From DASSKP01 sp035695045 (GTDB taxonomy: Bacteria; Actinomycetota; Actinomycetes; JAFAQI01), in contig DASSEX010000027.1 in the NCBI GenBank assembly GCA_035695045.1, positions 7,304 through 71,303 of the forward strand: a stretch of DNA of 64,000 nucleotides, written 5' to 3'. The translations under genes and the position numbers were made by a program. Numbering within the stretch: position 1 is the first letter of the stretch; each line of letters opens with the position of its first letter. Of the stretch, positions 16,016-23,675 are shown piece by piece. The notes below the pieces were generated by a model, which was given only the letters and a program-made list of their open reading frames with translations, did not search any database and was not told the DNA's origin.

Positions 16016-16957
16016 GTGCCGGAGCTCCCCGAGGTCGAAACCGTCCGCCGCGGCCTTCAGCGCTGGATGGTCGGCCGCACCGTGAGCAGCCTCCAGGTCT
16101 TCGGGCCGCGGACCCTGCGTCGCCACGCCCCCGGCCCCGCCGACTTCATCGCCCGCATCGAAGGCCGCACCGTCGTCGCCGCCTGTCGCCGAGGCAAGTA
16201 CCTCTGGCTGCCGTTGTCGTCTCCGGGGGCTTCGCCGCTTGTCGCGGGGCCCCCACCCCGCTCCCCGGGGGCGTCGCCGCTCGTCGCGACGGACTCTGAC
16301 AGCTGCATCGTGGCTCACTTGGGGATGTCGGGACAGTTCCTGGCGGTCGAGAAGGGGACACCGGATCCGCCGCATCTTCGGGCCAGGTTCCGTTTCGACG
16401 ACGACGGGCCGGAGATCCGGTTCGTCGACCAGCGCACCTTCGGCGGGCTCGCACTCGAGATGCTCGACGACGCGTCGGCGCCTCCGCCGTCGGTCGCGCA
16501 CATCGCCGTCGACCCGATCGACCCCGCCTTCGACCGGGACGCGGTTCACACCGCGTTGCGGCGGCGACGCACCGGCCTGAAGCGCGCCCTGCTGGACCAG
16601 ACCCTCGTGTCGGGCATCGGCAACATCTACGCCGACGAGTCGCTGTGGCGGGCGCGGCTGCACTACGCCCGCGCCAGCGAGTCGCTCCGCCGGAACGAGA
16701 CCGAACGGCTCCTCGATGCCGTCGACGAGGTGCTGCGCGCGGCGATCGCCGCCGGCGGCACGTCGTTCGACGAGATGTACGTCGCCGTGAACGGCGAGAG
16801 CGGCTGGTTCGAGCGCTCGCTCGAGGTCTACGGCCGGGAGGGTGAGCCCTGCTCCCGGTGCGGTGCTGCGATCCGCCGCGAGGCCTTCATGAACCGGTCG
16901 TCGTACCGCTGCCCTCGATGCCAGCGCGTCCCTCGCGGGGGAGCGGTCCGATGGTGA
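16016..16957 (+). CDS. mutM: Formamidopyrimidine-DNA glycosylase (Fpg/MutM) with internal duplication
   Basis: A 313-residue base-excision enzyme that removes 8-oxoguanine and formamidopyrimidines. After Met removal, P2 is the catalytic nucleophile and E3 the acid (MPELPEVETV). K61 in GKYLWL is the conserved hairpin lysine. NIYADESLWRARLH is the helix-two-turn-helix, and the C-terminal CSRCG...CPRC is the zinc finger. Residues about 68-96 are an unusual Pro/Ala-rich insertion with SPGASPLVA twice; typical Fpg is about 270-290 residues. GTG 16016 directly follows the rnc stop. The last 7 nt overlap acyP. Confidence 0.95.
   Translation: MPELPEVETVRRGLQRWMVGRTVSSLQVFGPRTLRRHAPGPADFIARIEGRTVVAACRRGKYLWLPLSSPGASPLVAGPPPRSPGASPLVATDSDSCIVAHLGMSGQFLAVEKGTPDPPHLRARFRFDDDGPEIRFVDQRTFGGLALEMLDDASAPPPSVAHIAVDPIDPAFDRDAVHTALRRRRTGLKRALLDQTLVSGIGNIYADESLWRARLHYARASESLRRNETERLLDAVDEVLRAAIAAGGTSFDEMYVAVNGESGWFERSLEVYGREGEPCSRCGAAIRREAFMNRSSYRCPRCQRVPRGGAVRW
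16220..16288 (+). repeat. In-frame 27-bp direct repeat inside mutM
   Basis: Two 27-bp copies (16220-16246 and 16262-16288, period 42 bp) both encode SPGASPLVA. They differ at three positions, all third-codon and synonymous. The 15-bp spacer and flanks include GCGGGG...CCCCGC, able to form a hairpin. The segment lies between the conserved lysine hairpin and the VAHLGMSGQ strand, where Fpg proteins normally have a short loop. Confidence 0.8.
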
Positions 16958-17235
16958 CCGACGGCGACGTCCGGCTGACCGCGTGGGTGCGCGGGCGCGT
17001 CCAGGGCGTCGGCATGCGGTGGTGGATTCGATCCAGGGCGCTCGAGCTCGGCCTGGCCGGCTGGGCGGCCAACCTCGACGACGGCAGGGTCGAGGTGGTC
17101 GCCGAAGGCCCGCGCGATGCGTGCGAGCGGCTCCTCGACCTGCTGGGCGGCGGCGGGTCTCCCGGGCGTGTCGCCGGCGTGACGGAGCGGTGGTCGGAGG
17201 CGCGCGGCGTCGCCGCCGGTTTTGCGGAGAAGTGA
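16951..17235 (+). CDS. acyP: Acylphosphatase
   Basis: A 94-residue enzyme hydrolysing acyl-phosphates. The motif GRVQGVGMRWW contains the catalytic arginine R23, and N41 in GWAANLDDGRVEVVAEG is the catalytic asparagine. Spacing matches the family exactly. Met replaces the more common Phe before R23. The ATG at 16951 overlaps the end of mutM by 7 nt. In actinobacteria the rnc-mutM-acyP-smc order is common. A role in clearing acyl-phosphate made by PlsX is conceivable but is inference. Confidence 0.93.
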   Translation: MVTDGDVRLTAWVRGRVQGVGMRWWIRSRALELGLAGWAANLDDGRVEVVAEGPRDACERLLDLLGGGGSPGRVAGVTERWSEARGVAAGFAEK

Positions 17236-17411
17236 CCGTTATGCCTGAGCCGGGTGGGCTCAAGATCGTGACCTGATCGTAACCAGGGCCTTGACCGTTC
17301 GTTGCTGACGTCGGACACTGGTCGCACCGCGTCTCCCCATCCATCGCCACAGCGAGCCGGGCCGACGCACGCCGCGACCGCGGCTCTCGAATTCCGTGGA
17401 GGATGCCCACG

Positions 17412-17630
17412 ATGGCAAAGGCACTGTTCGGTCATGTTGGTGTGGGACCGGACGTGCGGGTCCTGGCTGAGATGCGGCGCCTTCGCGACCGCGTCCGCGA
17501 GCTCGAGCACGAGGTAGCTCGGCTGGAGGCGGCCAACGCCGCGCTCCGCCACGGCCTGCAGGTCGACGACGACATGCTCTCGCTGTCCGTTCCGGACAGC
17601 ATCGCGGAGCAGGAGCCGGCGCTCACCTGA
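17412..17630 (+). CDS. Small conserved actinobacterial coiled-coil protein
   Basis: A 72-residue protein of unknown function. It begins MAKALFGHVGVGPDVRVLAEM and continues as a short coiled coil (RLRDRVRELEHEVARLEAANAAL) with a leucine-zipper-like spacing, ending in an acidic tail. ATG 17412 is chosen because GGAGG (17398-17402) lies 9 nt upstream; an ATG at 17403 would abut that ribosome-binding site. I recall similar proteins encoded near smc in other actinobacteria. Preceding gap 17236-17411 probably holds its promoter. A strong terminator follows. Confidence 0.75.
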   Translation: MAKALFGHVGVGPDVRVLAEMRRLRDRVRELEHEVARLEAANAALRHGLQVDDDMLSLSVPDSIAEQEPALT

Positions 17631-17651
17631 GCCGCCGCACCACGATCCGCC

Positions 17652-17675
17652 AGGGGCGCTACGGCGCCCCTTTTT
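17652..17675 (+). terminator. Intrinsic terminator
   Basis: An 8-bp perfect stem (AGGGGCGC at 17652-17659, GCGCCCCT at 17664-17671) with a TACG tetraloop is followed directly by a T run (17671-17675). This is the clearest rho-independent terminator in the window and closes the unit upstream of smc. Confidence 0.9.
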
Positions 17676-17782
17676 CTTGCGCTCGTCGCGCCTTCGGCGC
17701 GTTACCTGCGCTCGGGTCGCGGGTCGGTTAGCGTGGCTGTGGCCTTCCCCGCCGACCCCCTCTCCTCGCGGAGCGCCCGGCC

Positions 17783-20700
17783 GTGCATCTGAAGAGCCTC
17801 ACATTGCGAGGCTTCAAGTCCTTCGCGTCCTCGACGACCCTGCGCTTCGAGCCCGGGATCACGTGCGTGGTCGGTCCCAACGGCTCCGGGAAGTCCAACG
17901 TCGTCGACGCCATCTCCTGGGTCCTGGGGGAGCAGGGCGCCAAGTCGCTGCGCGGCGGCAAGATGGAGGACGTCATCTTCGCCGGCACCGCGGGCCGGCC
18001 ACCCCTCGGCCGCGCCGAGGTCGTCCTCACGATCGACAACTCCGACGGCGCCCTGCCGATCGACTACACCGAGGTCACGATCTCGCGGATCATGTTCCGC
18101 AACGGCGGCTCGGAGTACGCCATCAACGGCACGCCCTGCCGGCTGCTCGACGTGCAGGAGCTGCTGTCCGACTCGGGCATCGGCCGCGAGATGCACGTGA
18201 TCGTGGGCCAGGGCCAGCTCGACGCGGTGCTGCACGCTGCGCCGGAGGATCGCCGGGCGTTCATCGAGGAAGCGGCCGGTGTTCTCAAGCACCGCAAGCG
18301 CAAGGAGAAGGCGCTTCGCAAGCTCGAGGCGATGCAGACCAACCTCAACCGGCTGCAGGACCTCACGGCCGAGCTGCGGCGGCAGCTGAAGCCGCTGGGT
18401 CAGCAGGCGGAGGTGGCTCGCCGTGCCGCCGTCGTCCAGGCCGACCTGCGCGACTCGAAGCTGCGTCTGCTCGCCGACGACCTGCTGGCGCTCCGCTCGA
18501 CGCTCGAGGCCGAGGTCGCGGACGAGACCGCGCTGCTCGCGCGCCGGGCCGAGGTGGAGCAGCTGCTCAGCGAGGCCCAGCGCCGCGAGGCGGACCTCGA
18601 AGCCGCGGTCGCGGCCGAGACGCCGCGCGTGTCGAAGGCGCAGGAGACGTGGTACCGCCTGGCCGGGTTGCGCGAGCGCTTCCGCGGGACCGCGTCGCTC
18701 GCCGCCGAACGGCAGCGCAACGTCGCCGAGGTCGAAGCCGATGAGCTCGTGCCGGGCCGCGACCCTGACGTGCTGGAGGCGGAGGCCGCCGAGGTACGCC
18801 GCGAGGAGCGGGAGGTCGTCGAGCGGCTGGAAGCCGACCGGGCCGCCCTGGCAGCGGCCGCCGCGGAGCGGCAGCGCCTCGAGGCCGAGCTGGCCGACGA
18901 GGACCGCCGGCTGGCCGAGCTGCAGCGAGCCATCGCCGACCGGCGCGAAGGGCTCGTCCGCCTCCGCGGTGAGGTGACAGCTCTTCGCACTCGTTCCGCC
19001 GCGGCCGACGACGAGATCGGCCGGTTGACCGTGGCCCTGGACGCGGCCCGGGCGCGTGCGGCGACCGCACAGGCGGAGTTCGCGGCCGTCGAGTCGGAGG
19101 TCGCGGGACTCGACGCGGGGGAGGTCGACCTCGACACTCGCTACGAGACCGCTGCGGCGACCCTCGCCGAGGCAGAGGAGCGCCTGGCGTCGCTCCAGAC
19201 CGAGGAGCGCGAGATCGAGCGCCAGCGGGCGGCGGCGGCGGCCCGCCGCGACGCACTCGCGCTCGGCCTGGCCCGCAAGGACGGGCACAGTGCGCTGCTC
19301 GCCGCGGCGGACCGGTTGCCGGGAGTCCTCGGCTCGGTGGCCGAGGTCGTCCGCGTTGACGCGGGCTGGGAGTCGGCCGTCGCGGCCGCCCTGGGCGCCG
19401 CGGCCGACGCGGTCGCGGTCGCGACTCTGGCGGACGCGGCGGCCGCCCTCGCCCTGCTGCGCGCGGACGACGCCGGTCGCGCGGGAGTGGTCGTCGGTGG
19501 GGCGTCGTACGACGACAGCGGCCCGTGGCCCCCGCTGCCCGACTGGGCCGTGGCCGCAGGCGCGCGCTACGCCGTCGACGTGCTCACCGCCCCCGAGGCG
19601 CTCCGCCCCGCGCTGGCGCGGCTGCTCGAGCGGGTGGTCGTCGTCGGTGACCTCGACCTGGCGCGCCGCCTCGTCGACACCGAGCCGAACGTGCGCGCCG
19701 CGACCGCCGATGGAGACGTGCTCGGCGCCGCCTGGGCGGTCGGCGGCAGCGGCGGAGCCCCCAGCCTGCTGGAGGTTCGTGCCGCCTACGAGGAGGCGGA
19801 GCAGGCGTTCAACGATCTGGGCCACCGCGCAGATCGTGTTCGGTTCGCGCTGTCGGCCGCGGCCGAGGAAGCCGCGGCCGCACAGCAGAGCGTCGACGAC
19901 GCGCTGACCGCCCTGCACGAGTCCGATGCACGGCTCGCGGCGATCGCGGAGCGGCTCGGGCAGCTCGGCACCTCGGCGCGGGCGGCGACCGGTGAGGCAG
20001 ATCGACTGGAGCGCGCCGTCCAAGGAGCGCATGAAGCTCGCGAGCGAGACCTGGCGGGGCTGGCCGCACTCGAAGAGCGGCTCGCCGCCGCCGAGGCCGC
20101 GCCCGCTGTCGACGAGCCCGATGCGGCGGAGCGCGAGCGGCTCGCCGGCCTGGTGACCGCGGCCCGGGCCAGCGAGGTGGAGGCGAGGCTCGGCGTCCGC
20201 ACGGGCGAGGAGCGGAGTCAGGCGCTCAGCACCCGCGCAGGCGGGCTCGAGGCAGCCGCGGCAGCCGAGCGACAGGCACGGGAGCGGGCCGCACGGGCTC
20301 GTGAGCGTCGGGCCCGGCAGGCGGTCACGGCCGCGGCGGTGCTCGTGGTCGCCCGGGAGGCGCTCGAACGGATCGAACGTTCGCTTGCTCTCGCCGCCGC
20401 CGAGCGGACCGCCGCCGAGGAAGCGCGCACGGTCCTGGAGGGCGAGATGCTCTCCGTGCGGGGCCGGGCGAGAGAGCTCGCCGGCGAGCTCGAAGTCCTG
20501 ACGGGCGCGGTTCATCGCGACGAGGTCGCGCGGGCCGAGCAGCGGCTGCGCATCGAGCAGCTCGAGCAGCGCGCGGCCGAGGAGTTCGGCATCGACCCGC
20601 AGACCTTGCTGGTGGAGTACGGCCCTGACACGCTCGTGCCGCCGGCCGCAGACGCCGGCGACGATGCCGAGCCGGTCCCGTTCGACCGCGAGCAGCAGGA

Positions 20701-21346
20701 GAAGCGTTTGCGCGCCGCGGAGCGCGCGCTTGCGCTGCTCGGCAAGATCAACCCGCTCGCCCTCGAGGAGTTCGCCGCCCTGGAGGAGCGGCACAAGTTC
20801 CTCTCCGACCAGCTCGAGGACCTCAAGGCCTCGCGCCGAGACCTGCTCACCGTCGTCAAGGACGTCGACGATCGGGTCGAGCAGATCTTCCGGTCGGCGT
20901 ACGAGGACGTGGAGCGCGAGTTCGAGAAGGTCTTCTCGGTGCTGTTCCCGGGCGGCGACGGCCGGCTCGTGCTCACCGACCCCGACAACTGGCTGGAGAC
21001 CGGGGTCGAGGTGGAGGCCCGGCCTCCCGGCAAGAAGGTCAAGCGGCTGTCACTGCTCTCCGGTGGTGAGCGCTCGCTGACGGCGGTGGCGTTCCTCGTT
21101 GCGATCTTCCGCGCCCGGCCCTCGCCGTTCTACGTGCTGGACGAGGTCGAGGCGGCGCTTGACGATCGCAACCTGTCGCGGCTCGTCGACCTGCTGGCCG
21201 ATCTCAAGGCGACGTCGCAGCTGATCATCATCACGCACCAGAAGCGCACGATGGAGGTCGCCGACTCCCTGTACGGCGTCTCGATGCGGGGCGACGGCAT
21301 CACGCAGGTGATCAGCCAGCGCCTGCGCGAGCACGAGCCCGCATAA
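17783..21346 (+). CDS. smc: Chromosome segregation ATPase SMC
   Basis: A 1187-residue condensin subunit. Walker A is GPNGSGKS (31-38) in the N-terminal head; coiled coils span about 165-510 and 665-1000; the hinge lies between (begins near LPGVLGSVAEVV, about residue 510). The C-terminal head holds the ABC signature LSGGE (1092-1096) and Walker B FYVLDEVEAALDD. Length is normal. The GTG start at 17783 encodes MHLKSLTLRGFKSFA, the standard SMC N-terminus. scpA and scpB are not nearby, which is usual. Possible promoter sequence lies in the 107-bp gap after the terminator. Confidence 0.98.
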   Translation: MHLKSLTLRGFKSFASSTTLRFEPGITCVVGPNGSGKSNVVDAISWVLGEQGAKSLRGGKMEDVIFAGTAGRPPLGRAEVVLTIDNSDGALPIDYTEVTISRIMFRNGGSEYAINGTPCRLLDVQELLSDSGIGREMHVIVGQGQLDAVLHAAPEDRRAFIEEAAGVLKHRKRKEKALRKLEAMQTNLNRLQDLTAELRRQLKPLGQQAEVARRAAVVQADLRDSKLRLLADDLLALRSTLEAEVADETALLARRAEVEQLLSEAQRREADLEAAVAAETPRVSKAQETWYRLAGLRERFRGTASLAAERQRNVAEVEADELVPGRDPDVLEAEAAEVRREEREVVERLEADRAALAAAAAERQRLEAELADEDRRLAELQRAIADRREGLVRLRGEVTALRTRSAAADDEIGRLTVALDAARARAATAQAEFAAVESEVAGLDAGEVDLDTRYETAAATLAEAEERLASLQTEEREIERQRAAAAARRDALALGLARKDGHSALLAAADRLPGVLGSVAEVVRVDAGWESAVAAALGAAADAVAVATLADAAAALALLRADDAGRAGVVVGGASYDDSGPWPPLPDWAVAAGARYAVDVLTAPEALRPALARLLERVVVVGDLDLARRLVDTEPNVRAATADGDVLGAAWAVGGSGGAPSLLEVRAAYEEAEQAFNDLGHRADRVRFALSAAAEEAAAAQQSVDDALTALHESDARLAAIAERLGQLGTSARAATGEADRLERAVQGAHEARERDLAGLAALEERLAAAEAAPAVDEPDAAERERLAGLVTAARASEVEARLGVRTGEERSQALSTRAGGLEAAAAAERQARERAARARERRARQAVTAAAVLVVAREALERIERSLALAAAERTAAEEARTVLEGEMLSVRGRARELAGELEVLTGAVHRDEVARAEQRLRIEQLEQRAAEEFGIDPQTLLVEYGPDTLVPPAADAGDDAEPVPFDREQQEKRLRAAERALALLGKINPLALEEFAALEERHKFLSDQLEDLKASRRDLLTVVKDVDDRVEQIFRSAYEDVEREFEKVFSVLFPGGDGRLVLTDPDNWLETGVEVEARPPGKKVKRLSLLSGGERSLTAVAFLVAIFRARPSPFYVLDEVEAALDDRNLSRLVDLLADLKATSQLIIITHQKRTMEVADSLYGVSMRGDGITQVISQRLREHEPA

Positions 21347-21385
21347 GCAGATCGCCCCCGCGCAGCATCGGTAGCCTCGGATGTC

Positions 21386-22549
21386 GTGGAATTCGTGATC
21401 CTCGGCGTCGTCCTGGCGCTTTTCGTTGTCGCAGCCGTCGTGGCGCTCGTCAAGGCGCCGACCCGCCGGCAGGTCCCCCCGTCGGGCCAGTCGCCGACGG
21501 TGGAGGTGCCACCGTCCACGGAGATGGCCGCTCCGCCGGAGGTCGCCGAGCGTGAGGCGGCGGCCGTCGCCGAGCAGCAGATCGTCGTTCCGGATCTCGA
21601 CGTTCCGCCGCCGTCCGCGGGCCGCCTGGTGCGGCTGCGCTCGCGGCTGGCGCGCTCGCAGACGACGTTCGGTCGGGGGCTGCTCACCCTGCTGTCGCGC
21701 GACACGATCGACGACGACACCTGGGAAGAGGTCGAGGACACGCTGCTCACGGCCGACGTCGGGGTCGCCGCTACCCGGCAGATCGTCGAGGCGCTACGCA
21801 CGCAAGTGAAGGTCATGGGCGCCCGGTCACCGGACCAGGTCCGCACCATGCTGCGTGACCAGCTGCTCGTCGCGGTCGGAGACGATGCCGAGCGGGGCTT
21901 GCGCACCGGCCCCCACGACGGCCGCCCCGCGGTCGTGCTCATGGTCGGGGTGAACGGAACCGGCAAGACGACGACGTGCGGCAAGCTCGCGCGCGCCCTC
22001 GTCGGCGACGGACGCAGCGTCCTTCTCGGTGCGGCCGACACGTTCCGCGCTGCGGCCGCGGACCAGCTCGCCACCTGGGGTTCCCGTGTCGGCGCCGACG
22101 TCGTACGCGGCGAGGAGGGAGCCGACCCCGCAAGCGTGGCCTTCGAAGCGGTCAAGTCAGGGGTCGACGGCAAGGTCGACGTGGTGCTCATCGACACCGC
22201 GGGCCGGCTCCACACCAAGCAGGGCCTGATGGACGAGCTCGGCAAGGTCAAGCGCGTCGTCGAGCGTCAGGCCGCCGTCGACGAGGTGCTGCTCGTGCTC
22301 GACGCCACCACCGGCCAGAACGGCCTGATCCAGGCGCGGGTGTTCTCCGAGGTCGTCGACGTCACCGGCATCGTGTTGACGAAGCTCGACGGCACCGCAA
22401 AGGGTGGCATCGTGATCGCCGTTCAGCGTGAGCTCAACGTCCCCGTCAAGCTCGTCGGACTGGGCGAAGGCCCCGACGATCTCGCGCCATTCGAGCCAGA
22501 GGTATTCGTCGACGCACTGCTCGGCGAAGCAACGGAGGTGACCGCATGA
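21386..22549 (+). CDS. ftsY: Signal recognition particle receptor FtsY
   Basis: A 387-residue SRP GTPase that docks ribosome-SRP complexes at the membrane. It has an N-terminal transmembrane segment (MEFVILGVVLALFVVAAVVAL), as in actinobacterial FtsY, then a variable acidic/Pro linker, the N domain and the G domain from about residue 185 (GVNGTGKTTTCGKLA, DTAGRLHTKQGLMDEL, TKLDGTAKGG). The GTG start has TAGCCT 8 nt upstream and no strong Shine-Dalgarno, consistent with a leaderless mRNA. Its stop overlaps the start of a secreted protein gene by ATGA. Confidence 0.97.
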   Translation: MEFVILGVVLALFVVAAVVALVKAPTRRQVPPSGQSPTVEVPPSTEMAAPPEVAEREAAAVAEQQIVVPDLDVPPPSAGRLVRLRSRLARSQTTFGRGLLTLLSRDTIDDDTWEEVEDTLLTADVGVAATRQIVEALRTQVKVMGARSPDQVRTMLRDQLLVAVGDDAERGLRTGPHDGRPAVVLMVGVNGTGKTTTCGKLARALVGDGRSVLLGAADTFRAAAADQLATWGSRVGADVVRGEEGADPASVAFEAVKSGVDGKVDVVLIDTAGRLHTKQGLMDELGKVKRVVERQAAVDEVLLVLDATTGQNGLIQARVFSEVVDVTGIVLTKLDGTAKGGIVIAVQRELNVPVKLVGLGEGPDDLAPFEPEVFVDALLGEATEVTA

Positions 22550-23547
22550 CGGCCCGCTGGACGTCCGCCCTTGCATGTTTCGTACTCGCCGTCGCGGGCC
22601 TCGTCGCTGCGCCGGAAGCCGACGCAGCCGAGACCTACACCGTGACCGTTCACATCACCGCGAGCCCGTCCGCGCACGTCGGTGCGACGCTCACCGTGTC
22701 CGGGTCGGTGACCAACGGCAGCGGCGGGGTCGCTGCCGCCACACTCACGATCAAGCGGACGGACGAACGCACCGGTGCGACGGAGACGCTGGCTCCCATG
22801 ATGACCGGCGCAGACGGGTCGTTCAGCGCTCCCGATCCACAGCCTGCCGTGTGGGGCTACGAGTCCTACGACGTGACGGCGTCCGACACCAACGGCAGTG
22901 GTGCCGGACACAGCTCACTGTGGATCAGCCGCTACTCCACGACTCTGACGATCACGAGTACGAGGAGTGTCGTTTCGGCGGGCTCGCTGGCGCACGTCAC
23001 CGCCCACCTCGGTACGACGGACACCAACCGCACCGTGACCATCTATGCGCGGCCTTATCGGCGTGACCGCACCCAGATCCGCAGCGGCGCCGTCGACGCG
23101 ACGAACGGCGATCTGTCGGCGACGTACACGATGGAACGACGGACACGCTTCATCGCCTACTTCGCAGGGGACCAGAAGTACCGCCCGGCGAGTGCCTATG
23201 TCGTGGTCCTCGCTCGCGCAGTCGTCCACGAGCATCTGCGGGGCGGGTACGCGACCTCAGGCAAGTACCGGCTCTACCACTCGGGCGCGAACCCCGTGCT
23301 GGCGGTGCACATGTTGCCTGAGCTCGACGGCGTCTGCCTCGAGTTCCTTGCCCAGCGCTACTACAACGGAGCCTGGCATCGCGACGCGGTGGGCTGCGTA
23401 CGCACCGATGTCTACGGCAGGGCCATCGGCGTCCTGACCGGGGACCACCACCTCTACAGTCCCTACCGCGCCCGCGCGCGGTGGGGCGGGTCGGCTGCGG
23501 TGCTTGCGCGCACGGGCGCCTGGCAGTACCTGAAGTTCCGGCCCTGA
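22546..23547 (+). CDS. Secreted Ig-like repeat protein of unknown function, coupled to ftsY
   Basis: A 333-residue exported protein not recognised beyond its fold class. Residues 1-27 are a signal peptide ending in EADA. The mature part is Thr/Ser/Val-rich and looks like successive immunoglobulin-like beta domains: TYTVTVHITASPSAHVGATL, STTLTITSTRSVVSAGSLAHV, then a C-terminal domain with two cysteines (GVCLEF and VGCVR, possible disulfide) and the phrase RYYNGAWHRDAV. A related phrase, RRYSGAWHRVAK, occurs in the L,D-transpeptidase-like protein at 53067. The ATG overlaps the ftsY stop (ATGA), so its translation is tied to the SRP receptor. No catalytic motif is visible; an adhesive or cell-surface binding role is a guess. 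Confidence 0.8.
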   Translation: MTARWTSALACFVLAVAGLVAAPEADAAETYTVTVHITASPSAHVGATLTVSGSVTNGSGGVAAATLTIKRTDERTGATETLAPMMTGADGSFSAPDPQPAVWGYESYDVTASDTNGSGAGHSSLWISRYSTTLTITSTRSVVSAGSLAHVTAHLGTTDTNRTVTIYARPYRRDRTQIRSGAVDATNGDLSATYTMERRTRFIAYFAGDQKYRPASAYVVVLARAVVHEHLRGGYATSGKYRLYHSGANPVLAVHMLPELDGVCLEFLAQRYYNGAWHRDAVGCVRTDVYGRAIGVLTGDHHLYSPYRARARWGGSAAVLARTGAWQYLKFRP

Positions 23548-23578
23548 GCGTGCCGACGACACAAAGCCGTAACACGAC

Positions 23579-23594
23579 GTGACCTCGCCGAAAC
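23579..23594 (+). promoter_or_regulatory. Predicted GlnR-binding site upstream of amt
   Basis: GTGAC (23579-23583), 6 nt, GAAAC (23590-23594) is a full match to the GTnAC-n6-GaAAC pattern described for GlnR, the actinobacterial nitrogen activator. Another half site, GTAAC, begins at 23569. The box lies 82 bp before the amt start, in the right place for activation under nitrogen limitation. glnR itself is not in the window. Confidence 0.65.
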
Positions 23595-23675
23595 GGTGGT
23601 GAGCCGCCGGCGAAATCTCTCCTGACCATCCTCTCTGCAACTGCGGCGACCGCCGCGTGGGAGGACAGGAGACCC

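Noticed and set aside
15182..17410. 742-codon minus-strand frame antisense to rnc-mutM-acyP
   Set aside because: Same GC-driven artefact; three well-conserved genes lie on the other strand.
17702..20794. 1030-codon minus-strand open frame antisense to smc
   Set aside because: It is a shadow of the biased third-codon GC in smc; the translation is low-complexity Arg/Leu/Gly-rich with no domain, and smc on the plus strand is unmistakable.
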